Positions 1-10,692 of a stretch of 64,000 nucleotides of DNA are shown one piece after another. The position numbers and the translations under genes are program-made. Under the pieces are notes generated by a model. It ran no database searches, was not told the origin of the DNA, and saw nothing but the letters and a program-made list of their open reading frames with translations. This DNA comes from Nemophila menziesii (lineage: Eukaryota > Streptophyta > Magnoliopsida > Boraginales > Hydrophyllaceae): the NCBI GenBank assembly GCA_029959085.1, contig JARWIR010000008.1:17532001-17596000 (forward strand). The letters are read 5' to 3'. How positions within the stretch are numbered: position 1 is the stretch's first letter; the number at the start of each line of letters is the position of its first letter.

Positions 1-1008
1 AAAAACCTCTATGTTCAAAATCAGGTGGCTACACTAAAGCTTTTATGGGGGTGTTGTATTCCTAAAAAAAGCATTTGGTCTAGATGGGTTAATATAAATC
101 ATCTAAAAGGGAAGTCTTTCTGGCAGGTGAACATTCCAATGGATTGTTCTTGGGGTTGGAGGAAGATTCTGAAAAGTAGAGATATTGCTAAGAATCTTAT
201 CAAATACAGTGTGGGTAATGGCAAAAATATATCAATTTGGTGGGATTACTGGCTACCTAATCACACAAACCTGTTTGAGGTGAAGAACAGTAATTTTGCC
301 TCTGGTTACTATGAGAATAGTAAATTATCCCAATTTTACTGTAATGGCAGATGGAAATGGCCACCAATGATGAGTTTTATGAAGGACTGGGTCAAGAACA
401 TTACTCTTACAGAAGCTGAAGATGCTATAAAGTGTACCTGTACGAAGAAGGGCAATTTTGTTACATCAGAGGTGTATAATCACATAAGACAAAAAGGAAC
501 AGTTAATAGCTGGTCCAAAATTATTTGGAAGAACAAGAGTCTACCCAAATATAAAATTATATACTGGCTTACTCACATTGATAAACTTGCTACAAAACAA
601 AGGCTAATGAATTGGGGACTTATCTCAAATACGACATGTGAGTTCTGTGGATTAATGAGTGAGGACAAGAATCATCTGTTCTGGAACTGCTCATTTACGA
701 ATCGAATATGGAAGAGATGCCGTATAAAAGCTGGTATTAAATGCAAATCAGCTGACTGGGACACCATTATAGCAGATCTATCACGGTGTAAGATGAAAAC
801 ATTGACAGATGATGTTGCTCGAATGATTCTTCCGATAGCTGTACACTCAATCTGGTTAGAAAGAAACAACAGAGTGTTTAACAAAATCTATCTAAGTGAG
901 GAGGAAATTCATGGAAAAATTGTGGATTACCTGATTGAAAACCTTGTAAAACTTAAGGTTTACGGTGAAGAGAAGATTGCAGAAGAGGCAGTTCGATGGA
1001 GACGATGA
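1..1008 (+). CDS. LINE ORF2 reverse transcriptase, C-terminal fragment with zf-RVT domain
   Basis: The reading frame is open from base 1, so the true start lies upstream of the window and the GTG at 25 is not a start. The product is the C-terminal region of the endonuclease/reverse-transcriptase protein of plant L1 LINEs. The sequence shows the block SWGWRKILKSRD, then GNGKNISIWWDYWLP, typical of the region after the RT palm. A zinc-binding-in-RT (zf-RVT) motif follows with cysteines and histidine in CEFCGLMSEDKNHLFWNC, around residues 210-230. No RNase H domain follows before the TGA at 1006-1008. The frame has no internal stop over about 335 codons, so this copy is fairly young or intact in this part. 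The family assignment is firm; whether the whole element is functional is unknown. Confidence 0.85.
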   Translation, partial: KNLYVQNQVATLKLLWGCCIPKKSIWSRWVNINHLKGKSFWQVNIPMDCSWGWRKILKSRDIAKNLIKYSVGNGKNISIWWDYWLPNHTNLFEVKNSNFASGYYENSKLSQFYCNGRWKWPPMMSFMKDWVKNITLTEAEDAIKCTCTKKGNFVTSEVYNHIRQKGTVNSWSKIIWKNKSLPKYKIIYWLTHIDKLATKQRLMNWGLISNTTCEFCGLMSEDKNHLFWNCSFTNRIWKRCRIKAGIKCKSADWDTIIADLSRCKMKTLTDDVARMILPIAVHSIWLERNNRVFNKIYLSEEEIHGKIVDYLIENLVKLKVYGEEKIAEEAVRWRR

Positions 1009-1209
1009 AGTGAAGAGAGAGAAATTAGGGCATGAATAGATTTACTTTGTACTTGCTAAGGTGTAAGTAGTTCGAAGTGTTTTGTTTTGTCGTATTATGT
1101 CTAGGTCCAATGGACCGTAAGAAATGTAATGTTGGGCCCTCTATAACGGGTCTTGTAATGGATGGTTTGGTCTTAATGATATAAAAATTGGCTGGGCTTG
1201 CTGACCAAA
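1..1209 (+). mobile_element. 3' end of a plant L1-type LINE
   Basis: The ORF2 tail (1-1008) is followed by about 200 bp of 3' UTR ending near a short A-run (ctgaccaaaaaag, about 1197-1209). Sequence then changes abruptly to LTR sequence of element C. The 5' part lies outside the window, so the LINE's target duplication cannot be checked. The simplest reading is a LINE inserted into the LTR of element C, but a deletion junction is equally possible. Confidence 0.8.
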
Positions 1210-1527
1210 AAAGTATAAGTAATTGCAAGTACGGAGAATAAAGATAAAAGATATATTTGTTTGGTTTTCAAAGATTAAACTACTAGGCGTAAATAAATAA
1301 ATAACTAAAGATTAACGGAAAGTAAATGAATTAAATAATAAGAGATGTAGATGCAAAGATAAGAGGTGTACTTTAGTCTCGCAAGGGATCCACCAATTCA
1401 TACAATTAATGCTTCCGTTTAAAGGTCAAGTCGTTATCTGTGTATTAGTCGGGACTCTAAATTCTCCTACTCATGTCAGGTTAGCTTAGGAACTATCTTA
1501 CGAGATTACAAACCCCGTCATGGCGAT
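1210..1527 (-). repeat. LTR of element C, left part
   Basis: Resembles the inner half of the LTRs of D and G (for example 49390-49760 and 25620-25990), with shared blocks such as the passage around 'gggactctaaattctcct' and 'aaccccgtcatggcgat'. It is cut at its left end by the LINE junction and at its right end by insertion of element A. It continues at 21131 after the GCGAT duplication (1523-1527 and 21131-21135). Confidence 0.8.
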
Positions 1528-3053
1528 TGGTGTCGCTTAGGGTGTGATAAAAATAAGATCAATTTAAGTATGGAAAACTATGCACTCTCACCCTAGACAA
1601 GCACAGTACTACAAGTATTACAGGACGTATGCAAGTTTTAATGATAAGTAGAGTTCGTTCTCAGGGACTTAAGTGTGTTAAACGCGTAGGAACAGATAAG
1701 GAGTAAAAGTAAATAACTAGAAAACAGTAAATTAAAGCAACTAATTCGAGATTAGCAATTAGAACTAGGAAAATAAAGACAATAAAGTAAAAGATTAAGA
1801 ATATGAGATGAGAAGTATAGCTTAGGTTTTGCTAGTATGCACTAATCCTTCTAATTCTATCTATAAATGTAGTTCATAAGGGAGAATATTAGCTCTTGGT
1901 AATACTTAGTCAGGATTCTAAATTCCCCAAGCTTAGACCTTGAGAGCGACTAAGGGGGCTACGTCACAACCAAGAAGTGATTTCAAATAGGGTTATCAAA
2001 CGCCACTAAGGCCCTAAGCAAATACTGCAATCTTGGTGATACGGTGGTTAAAACAAACCCTAATGACTATCTAGTTAGAAGTATGTTTTTTCAGAACTGC
2101 TATCGACACTAGACATTATGTGGTGGTTCAATAGTTAAACACCCTGTCAAGGAGACCATCTAACTACTCTTAAAACAATCCTAAAGTGATCAATTCTAGG
2201 AAAGACATTAAATCAAAACACATAAGCAAATATAAAGTAAGAAGCTATTATCAGCTTAAAACATATAATTCCCAAAGAAAATTAGATAGAAGAATTAGAA
2301 TTCATAGATTATACATATGCAAAACCCAAGCTATGGGGAGTTTAGTTCATACCTGAAGGAAATAAACTAAAAGAAATAATAAAAGACATCATCTTGCTCT
2401 CTACAATAAACTGGAAGAATAAAACCTTAAGAACTAATTACTATGAGGCAAGGATGATTTACAAGTGATATAAGGGTGTATTTATAGGTGTTTAGAAGAC
2501 CTAATTCGTTTTCTTGAGGAAGAGTTAAGGTAATGGACTTCTAGCCCAACTCAAATTCGTATGGAAATAAAGATAAACACTGCTGCGTTGTTTTGAGTGT
2601 ATCTTCTTCGTTATTGGTCCGATTTTTCTCCACAAGATACCAAAGGAATCGCAACAGAATTATCTAGACCCTTTAGAAATAATTCACCAAAATCGGCCTC
2701 TTTCTTAGGTAAAAACGCCTATCTTTGGACGTGTATGCAGAATCCCAGATTTAGGCAGCTTTTCCTTTTCCATCTTTTTAGCAATTCTTTCCTTATCTCC
2801 AATTACCATGCAAATCTCTTTCCATAAGTTGTTGTCTTTGACTTGGACTCTAATTAAGCTCCATAATTATCTTTAAAACTACACACTAAATAAACAATTA
2901 AACCCAATATGCTCTAAAAACAATAATTCTACAAATCAAGACACAAAATAGGAAAGTGCACTAAAACTCAAGAAAATCGACATTATTGACTTCTAAATCA
3001 CTTAAAATGATGTCTCATCCTAACATTAATTTATCACAAATGAGGAGACATCA
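1528..3053 (-). repeat. 3' LTR of element A
   Basis: On + it starts TGGTGTCGC and ends GAGACATCA, the reverse of the TGATGTCTC...CACCA ends of the element. A TATA-like box TATAAATA on - lies at 2479-2486. The first 46 nt in element sense (3008-3053) form an inverted repeat, TGATGTCTC against GAGACATCA. Confidence 0.95.
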
Positions 3054-3069
3054 AGACCCCCAACTCAAA
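3054..3069 (-). promoter_or_regulatory. Polypurine tract of element A
   Basis: In element sense TTTGAGTTGGGGGTCT directly abuts the 3' LTR, the position of the plus-strand primer. A hairpin TTGTATCG-GGA-CGATACAA lies immediately upstream in element sense (3071-3089). Confidence 0.85.
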
Positions 3070-3089
3070 GTTGTATCGTCCCGATACAA

Positions 3090-4623
3090 TAAAGATAAAA
3101 ACATAGGGAAGTCTAGAAATACACACTTATAAAATTTTCAACACAAGGGAAAAAGCATAGCAGAATATATAGAATAAAACTAAAGCACATAACTCGGAAA
3201 ATTTCATGTAATAATATTTATAAACTACATACCTGTACACTTCTCATATCCACAGTCAACACGGCTTGAATTAAAGATCAGATTAGTTTCGCAATGTAAG
3301 AAGGATTGGGACTTTACTCAGTTCCCCAAGAGAGCTATAGATTGTTCATCGAACTTCACTAGTATCCAAGGATTCACTCAACTAATCTCTAATGGCTCAA
3401 TCACTTCTCAATTACATAGCAAAGAATCAAAAGGTCTTTAAGGTTGTAATGTAGGCTTAGGGACGGTATGATCATATATTTGGATAATTTGGAGTGAGCT
3501 TTTGGCTCTCTCCTCACTAGCCATCAACAAATCGCCCTAGAGCTTGAGTTACTCTCATAAAATGTTTCTCACTCAACCCAATGAATTCCTTGATGCACAT
3601 CATCCCCAATAACCCAATTAAAGCTTAAGATGTTCACATAAAGTTCCACTTTGCCGGTCCGAATATATATTTTTTCTTTTCTTTTCAAATCAATTTCTAT
3701 AGATATGACTCTCTTTAAATGTTGAGATATCATGCTAATATATATACTTTTTTTCTTTTTATGCCCTTGTTGGCAAAATTAACTCGAAGCTTCTTTTTCA
3801 TTCACTATTACCCCGGCAAAGGGTTACAATACAATTCTGTGAATCATCATTAATATAAAGCACAAAGCACAATCAATAAGCTCAAATATCCCAACAAAAT
3901 AACAATTCCCATAATGGTGGACCCACCACCCCAAACTCAAGCTCTAAAACAACTGTCTATGCATCGCGATTCGAGTGCGGGTCATATGGAAAAGTCCTAA
4001 AATCTAAAGGATATGGCTTATAACGTGTTTCAAAAAAAAGGCTTTAGAAAGGCTAGAAGGGGCTGAGAAGGATATAGCATATAAAATCAAAAATCACAAG
4101 GTAAGAAGGTATAAAAAGGCTTCAAAGTATGAAAGAACCGCCTTAATCACTTTCTACACTATGTAATTTAGAAAATTTCTTACCTTTAGCACTTTCATAA
4201 AATGGTTTTTTAACTAGCTTGGATCTCACGGCCTACACACTTCCAAGGTTCCCTGAGATCGAACATACTTTCTATCGCATTGCTCACTAATCTTTTCTTT
4301 ACTCTCAATGTGTGTTTTCCTGCAAATACTCAAAGCATACAAATACATAGCTCATAAACATATCACTTACTATCATTAATCTACTGAGCTTATGCTTTCA
4401 AGCTATTAAACACACTCTACATCTAATTCCCATGTATCAAAAATTTTAATTTCACCCAAAAAAAGAAAAATGGAGATGAGAGACAACGAATCCCCACACC
4501 CCCAACTCAAAAATGAGCCGTGTCCCCACGACTCGAAAAAGACTCGAAAAACAGAATTTAAAATTAGCAGATAACAGCATATTTACAGAAATGGTAAGGA
4601 AGAAAGAGAACATACTCTCGAGG
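3090..4623 (-). other. 3' untranslated region of element A, with conserved motifs
   Basis: No ORF is supported here. It carries short blocks shared with all other elements in the window: a GAGCCAAAAGCTC-type block near 3500, 'accccggcaaagggttac' near 3810, a second purine-rich PPT-like stretch at 3922-3940, and a hairpin GAGTCGTG-GGGA-CACGGCTC (4515-4534 in + coordinates). A third PPT-like copy at 4493-4511 follows that hairpin. Confidence 0.7.
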
Positions 4624-5542
4624 CTATTGCCTCGCATCATTGATATCCAAGGTTGGATTTGCTGGACCTTTCGTTAATTGTTCAAGGAGTTTCATGATGC
4701 GCACTTGATTAGCGTTGATTTGTGCCACATCATTGACTACGGAAGTTTGATCTGCTTCAAATTTCGTTAAACGCTCCTCAATCTTCTCTTGCCAATTTTC
4801 CTCCTTTTCTTCCTTCGAGACTTGCGTAGAACCTGCTCTTCGAAGACTTTCTTTGATCCAAGCGTTATCAATATAACTCATTTTAAATTCGAGTTTCTCC
4901 TCTTCACCCAATACTACATTCGCTTTTCGCACAAGACACGTGATCATAGTTGGGAATTTAACATTATAAACTGATTTAGGAGAGACCGAAAATCGTATCA
5001 CCTCCTCATAGATCAACTGTGCCACATCAACCTCTTCTCCTCTCAAAATACAGTCCAACAGTAGAGCGTTCTTTATAGTCACATCCCAAGCTCGTGTGTT
5101 TCCAAAGACATTAGAAATAAGAAAATTGTGCCAAATTCGCGCATCTGCTTGAAGATATTTGTAAGGCCAAGGTGCCTTCAATTCTCCCTTATGTGAGTGC
5201 ACTTTCTCTTTGTCTAATACATGCTCAAAAAGTAATTCCTCATCAAAGATCTTTCGTTTAGCAACTGCTTCTTCAAATTTGCAAAAACCTTTCAGTTTCT
5301 TAAACTTGAAGTGGTTCCTAATCTCCTCAACTGTGAAAGGAACTAACTTTCCTCTAATCGGAACACCATCACTATCTCGGCTAAAGAGGCCTAAATAGAA
5401 CTCCAAAACTAATTCAGGATATAATTCAGAACGTCTTACCATGAACGTAGACCAACCCAATTTCTCACCAAGGTCAAAGAATCTCTTGTATTCTCCATCT
5501 CTAATTTCTTCCTTGAATACTTTCTCATAAGCAAAAGGTAGT
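4624..5542 (-). pseudogene. Third ORF of element A, 3' half (interrupted by element B)
   Basis: This is the C-terminal three quarters of the third ORF. It starts in frame at the junction with element B (LPFAYEKVFKEE) and ends at the stop at 4624-4626. The sequence is closely similar to the uninterrupted copy in B (8659-9855). It contains the region I relate to the 'putative plant transposon protein' family (my recollection of PF20167), with blocks ELVLEFYLGLFSRD and WHNFLISNVFGNTR. A heptad-rich C-terminus (EERLTKFEADQTSVVNDVAQ) is likely coiled coil. No transmembrane segment is seen. The N-terminal part is at 15218-15497. Apart from the insertion the frame is open, so the gene was probably intact until B landed in it. 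Confidence 0.85.
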
Positions 5543-7073
5543 TGGTGTCGCCTAGGGTGTGATAAAAATAAGATCAAATTAAGTATGGAAAACTACGCAC
5601 TCTCACCCTAGACATGCACAATACTGCAAGTATTACAGGACGTATGCAAGTTTTAATGATAAGTAGAGTTCGTTCTCAGGGACTTAAGTGTGTTAAACGC
5701 GTAGGAACAGATAACGAGTAAAAGTAAATAACTAGAAGGCAGTAAATAAATATATTTGGTTTTCGAATTTATGAATTAAAACTAAGTTAAAACTAGGAAA
5801 ATAAAGACAATAAAATAAAAGATTAAGAATATGAGATGAGAAGTATAGCTTAGGTTTTTGCTAGTATGCACTAATCCTTCTAATTCTATCTATAAATCTA
5901 GTTCATAAGGGAGAATATTAGCTCTTGGTAATACTTAGCCAGGATTCTAAATTCCACTACCTTAGACCTTGAGAGCGACTAAGGGGGCTACGTCACAACC
6001 AAGAAGTGATTTAAAATAGGGTTATCAAACGCCACTAAGGCCCTAAGCAAATACTGCAAGTCTTGGTGATACGGTGGTTAAAACAAACCTTAATGACTAT
6101 CTAGTTAGAAGTATGTTTTGTTAGAACTGCTATTGACACTAGACATTATGTGGTGGTTCAATAGTTAAACACCATGTCAAGGAGACCATCTAACTACTAT
6201 TAAAACAATCCTAAAGTGATCAATTCTAGGAAAGACATTAAATCAAAACACATAAGCAAATATAAAGTAAGAAGCTAATATCAGATTAAAACATGTAATT
6301 CCCAAAGAAACTTAGATAGAAGAATTAGAATTCATAGATTATACATATGCAAAACCCAAGCTATGGGAGGTTTAGTTCATACCTGAAGGAAATAAACTAA
6401 AAGAAATTACAAAAGACATCATCTTGCTATCTACAATAAACTGGAAGAATAAAACCTTAAGAACTAATTACTATGAGGCAAGGATGATTTACAAGTGATA
6501 TAAGGGTGTATTTATAGGTGTTTAGAAGACCTAATTCGTTTTCTTGAGGAATTGTTAAGGTAATGGACTTCTAGCCCAACTCAAATTCGTATGGAAATAA
6601 AGATAAACACTGCTGCGTTGTTTTGGTCATAACTTCTTTATTATTGGTCCGATTTTGCTCCACAAGATACCAAAAGAATCGCAACAGAATTATCTACACC
6701 CTTTCGGAGTAATCTACCAAATTCGGCCTCTTTATTAGGTAAAAACGCCTGTCTTTGCAGAATCCCAGATTTAGGCAGCTTTTCCTTTTCCATCTTTTTA
6801 GCAATTATTTCCTTATCTCCAATTACCATGCAAATCTCTTTCCATAAGTTGTTGTCTTTGACTTGGACTCTAATTAAACTCCATAATTATCTTTAAAGCT
6901 ACACACTAAATAAACAATTAAACCCAATATGCTCTAAAAACATTATTTCTACAAATCAAGACACAAAATAGGAAAGTGCACTAAAACTCAAGAAACTCGA
7001 CATTATTGACTTCTAAAACACTAAAAATGATGTCTCATCTTAACATAAATCTATCACAAATGAGGAGACATCA
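5543..7073 (-). repeat. 3' LTR of element B
   Basis: Ends and length match the 5' LTR at 13687-15217. The TATA-like box on - is at 6509-6516 and the terminal 46-nt palindrome at 7028-7073. Confidence 0.95.
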
Positions 7074-7089
7074 AGACCCCCAACTCAAA
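7074..7089 (-). promoter_or_regulatory. Polypurine tract of element B
   Basis: TTTGAGTTGGGGGTCT in element sense, abutting the 3' LTR. The hairpin TTGTATCG-GGA-CGATACAA is at 7091-7109. Confidence 0.85.
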
Positions 7090-7109
7090 GTTGTATCGTC
7101 CCGATACAA

Positions 7110-8658
7110 TAAAAGATAAAAACATAGGGAAGTCTAGAAATACACACTTATAAAATTCTCAACACAAGGGAAAAAGCATAGCAGAATATATAGAATAAAC
7201 CTAAAGCACATAACTCAGAAAATCTCATGTAATAATATTCATAAACTACATACCTGTACACTTCTCATATCCACAGTCAACACGGCTTGAATTCAAGATC
7301 AGATTAGTTTCGCAATGTAAGAAGGATTGGGACTTTACTCAGTTCCCCTTGAGAGCTATAGATTGTTCATCAAACCTTACTAGTATCCAAGAATCCACTT
7401 AACTAATCTCTAATGGCTCAATCACTTCTCAATTACATAACAAAGAATCACAAGGTCTTTAAGGTTGTAATGTAGGCTTAGGGACGGGTATGATCATATA
7501 TTTGGATAATTTGGAGTGAGCTTTTGGCTCTCTCCTCACTAGCCATCAACGAATCGCCCTAGAGCTTGAGTTACTCTCATAAAACGTTCTCACTCAACCC
7601 AATGAATTCCTTGGTGCACAATTTAGTATCCCCAATAACCTAATTAAAGCTTAAGATGTTCACATAAAAATCCACTTTGCCGGTCCGAATATATATTTTT
7701 TCTTTTCTTTTCAAATCAATTCTCTTTTCTATAGCTACGACTCTCTTTTAATGTTGAGATATCACGCTAATTTTCTCATATATATATTTTTTCTTTTAAT
7801 GCCCTTGTTGGCAATATTAGCTCGAAGCTTCTTTTTCATTCACTATTACCCCGGCAAAGGGTTACAATACAATTCTGTGAATCATCATTAAAGCACAAAG
7901 CACAATAATAAGCTCAAAAATCCCAACATAATAATTCCCATAATGGTGGACCCACCACCCCAAACTCAAGCTCTAAAACAACTGTCTAAGCATCGCGATT
8001 CGAGTGCGGGTCATATGGAAAAGTCCTAAAATCTAAAGGATATGGCTTATAATGTGTTTCAATAAAAAGGCTTTAGAAAGGCTAGAAGGGGCTAAGAAGG
8101 ATATAACTTTTAAACTCAAAAATCACAAGGTGAGAAGGCATAGAAAGGCTTCAAGGGCTTAAAAATATGAAAGAACCGCCTTGATCACTTTCTACACTAT
8201 GTAATTTAGAAAATTTCTTACCTTTAGCACTTTCATCAAATGGTTTTTCAACTAGCTTGGATCTCACGGCCTACACACTTTCAAGGTTCCCTGAGATCGA
8301 ACATACTTTCTATCGCATTGCTTACTAATCTTTTCTTTACTATCAACGTGTGTTTTCCTGCAAATACTCAAAGCATACAAATACATAGCTCATAAACATA
8401 TCACTTACTATCATTAATCTACTGAGCTCATGCTTTCAAGCTATTAAACACACTCTACATCTAATTCCCATGCATCAAAAATTTTAATTTCACCCAAAAA
8501 CAGAAAAATGGAGATGAGAGACAACGAATCCCCACACCCCCAACTCAAAAATGAGCCGTGTCCCCATGACTTGAAAAAGACTCGAAAACGGAAATTAAAA
8601 TTAGCAGATAGGCATATTTACAGAAATGGTAAGGAAGAAAGAGAACATACTCTCGAGG
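7110..8658 (-). other. 3' untranslated region of element B
   Basis: Non-coding, about 1.55 kb, closely similar to the same region of A. PPT-like stretches lie at 7951-7970 and 8531-8549. The GGGA hairpin of A is present near 8553-8572 but has lost two base pairs. No ORF is supported. Confidence 0.7.
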
Positions 8659-9855
8659 CTATTGCCTCGCATTATTGATATCCAAGGTTGGAATTTCTGG
8701 ACCTTTCGTTAATTGCTCAAGGAGTTTCATAATGTGCACTTGATTAGCGTTGATTTGTGCCACATCATTGACTAAGGAAGTTTGAGCTGCTTCAAATTTC
8801 GTTAAACGCTCCTCCATCTTCTCTTGCCAAGATTGCTCCTTTTCTTCCTTCGAGACTTGAGTAGAACCCGCTCTTCGAAGACTTTCTTTGATCCAAGCAT
8901 TATCGATATAACTCGTCTTAAACTCGAGTTTCTCTTCTTCACCCAATACTACATTCGCTTTTCGTACAAGACACGTGATCATAGTTGGAAATTTAACATT
9001 ATAAACTGATTTAGGAGAGACCGAAAATCGTATCACCTCCTCATAGATCAACTGTGCCACATCAACTTCTTCTCCTCTCAAAATACAGTCCAACAGTAGC
9101 GCGTTCTTCATGGTCACCTCCAAAGTTCGTGTGTTTCCAAAGACATTAGGGATAAGAAAATTGTGCCAAATTCTAGCATCTGCTTGAAGATATTTGTAAG
9201 GCCAAGGTGCCTTCAATTCTCCTTTATGAAATTGCACTTTCTCCTTTTCTAAAACATGCTCAAAAAGTAACTCCTTATCAAAGATTTTTCGTTTAGCAAC
9301 TGCTTCCTCAAATTTGCAAAAACCTTTCAAATTCTGAAACTTGAAGTGGTTCCTAATCTCCTCAACTGTGAAAGGAACTAACTTTCCTCTTATCGGGACA
9401 CAATCACTATCTCGGCTAAAGAGGCCTAGATAGAACTCCAAAACTAATTCAGGACATAATTCAGAACGGCTTACCATGAACGTAGACCAACCCAATTTCT
9501 CACCAAGCTCAAAGAATCTCTTGTATTCTCCATCTCTAATTACCTCCTTGAATACTTTCTCATAGGCAAAAGGTAGTTCTTTTAATGGTTTCTCCGCAGA
9601 AATCTTCAAAGCCTTTGAAGTATCCACCTTCTCTATAGGTATAGGATTTTGTGGAGGTAGTGTTCTCTCCTTTGCATAATAATAAAGCTTTTTACCATTA
9701 CTATCATACGAGGGTTTCCCACTCTTCTTTACTTTCTCCTTACCCTTTGATTTAGAACTAGCTCCTTTGTCAATTGATTTCTTCTTGTTTAAATCCAATC
9801 CCTTGTTACTCTTCACCTCCCTCTTGCTAGATAAGATTGTTGTTCTATTAGTCAT
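8659..9855 (-). CDS. Third ORF of element B (putative plant transposon protein family)
   Basis: An intact protein of about 398 aa from the ATG at 9855 (MTNRTTIL). The same MTNRT start in D supports this choice over the upstream TTG. Residues 1-60 are Lys/Ser-rich and strongly basic (SKSKGKEKVKKSGKPS), resembling a nuclear localisation or nucleic-acid-binding tail. The middle (about 90-330) is the conserved domain with FYLGLFSRDSD, VPFTVEEIRNHF, WHNFLIPNVFGN and VAQLIYEEVIRF. The C-terminus (about 335-395) is predicted coiled coil by its heptad pattern. It sits where Athila elements carry the env-like ORF, but I see no signal peptide or membrane span, so an envelope role is not supported. A PPT-like sequence (9864-9878) lies just upstream of the ATG and another (8531-8549) just past the stop. 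The function is unknown; the family link is from memory. Confidence 0.85.
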   Translation of the reverse strand: MTNRTTILSSKREVKSNKGLDLNKKKSIDKGASSKSKGKEKVKKSGKPSYDSNGKKLYYYAKERTLPPQNPIPIEKVDTSKALKISAEKPLKELPFAYEKVFKEVIRDGEYKRFFELGEKLGWSTFMVSRSELCPELVLEFYLGLFSRDSDCVPIRGKLVPFTVEEIRNHFKFQNLKGFCKFEEAVAKRKIFDKELLFEHVLEKEKVQFHKGELKAPWPYKYLQADARIWHNFLIPNVFGNTRTLEVTMKNALLLDCILRGEEVDVAQLIYEEVIRFSVSPKSVYNVKFPTMITCLVRKANVVLGEEEKLEFKTSYIDNAWIKESLRRAGSTQVSKEEKEQSWQEKMEERLTKFEAAQTSLVNDVAQINANQVHIMKLLEQLTKGPEIPTLDINNARQ

Positions 9856-9863
9856 CTTCAATT

Positions 9864-9878
9864 AACCCCCAACTCAAA
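9864..9878 (-). promoter_or_regulatory. PPT-like sequence upstream of the third ORF, element B
   Basis: In element sense TTTGAGTTGGGGGTT, nearly identical to the true PPT, ending nine bases before the ATG. The same arrangement is at 15506-15520 (A), about 34187-34201 (E) and 57375-57389 (H). Confidence 0.5.
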
Positions 9879-10296
9879 GCTTTAGCAACCCTTGAAATTA
9901 CACTCTTGAATTAATGGATGAACAAGCTTGATTTGTCCTAGGATGGGTGAATTGGTGATGAATCTCTATGTGGGTGAAGATGATTTGTAATGGGTAGGCT
10001 TGGATTTTAGAAATTGTATGATGAATTTGTGAATTTTGGCTCTTTGATTCTTCAATTTAAATGAATTTGGTGATGATTGGTAGCTTGATTCTCTCTTGTA
10101 ATGATGTGGAGAGAAGGTTTGATGTGTTTTCCTTGATGATTGGGTAGTGTTTTGGTGATTGGTGAAGGTTTTGATCAGCTTCAATGGAGTTAGGAGAGTT
10201 GTGGAGAAGAAAGAGAGGGTTAAGGTTTAATAAATTCGGAATAATAGCTTTAATACCTCCTTTATAACTCAATCCCGTAACTTTCTCTCTCCTCTG

Positions 10297-10462
10297 GCGG
10301 CGCTGCGGACTACCCCTGCGGACCATGGGGTGCACCGCAGGGTAGTCCGCGGAATTTTTTCTTGTTTCTGGATCAAACCCGCGGTAGCAACCCGTGGTAC
10401 GGGTTTTGACCTCGCGGACCATCAGTGCGGACCATGGGGTAGTCCGTGGGGTAGTCCGCGGG
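10297..10462 (-). repeat. GC-rich palindromic spacer of element B
   Basis: About 165 bp of high-GC sequence in an AT-rich element, between the fusion ORF and the third ORF. Built of short palindromes and partial hairpins (ccgcgg, ccatgg, ACCCGTGGTACGGGT). It corresponds to a single copy of the roughly 125-bp unit found about three times in A. Confidence 0.7.
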
Positions 10463-10628
10463 GTGCATTCTTGCGCTCCAAAAATTTTCCTCGCGTTCCC
10501 TAACTTGATTTCTCCGATTCCTACACACCAAAAACACTAATACCTTTCTCAAATATGCATTATCAACTAAAAACAACTAAAATAAACTTAAACTAAGAAT
10601 GTAAAAGACATGAAAACATAAAAAAAAC

Positions 10629-10646
10629 TTCGGGTTGTCTCCCGAA
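10629..10646 (-). other. Conserved stem-loop after the fusion ORF, element B
   Basis: In element sense TTCGGG-AGACAA-CCCGAA, a perfect 6-bp stem about 50 bp after the stop of the Gag-protease ORF. It is preceded by the conserved GACGTTAAAGAAAAGTGC block. The same loop with different, compensating stem bases occurs in A, E and H. Confidence 0.6.
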
Positions 10647-10692
10647 CAGCACTTTTCTTTAACGTCTTTCAAAGTTAGACGTGTTACCTCTG

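Noticed and set aside
2597..2827. 76-codon ORF repeated at 20674-20904
   Set aside because: The two copies are the two LTRs of element A; conservation comes from LTR identity, not from coding.
8659..9855. Retroviral-type envelope gene
   Set aside because: The position fits the env-like ORF of Athila elements, but there is no signal peptide, membrane span or cleavage pattern; the protein is hydrophilic with a basic head and coiled-coil tail.
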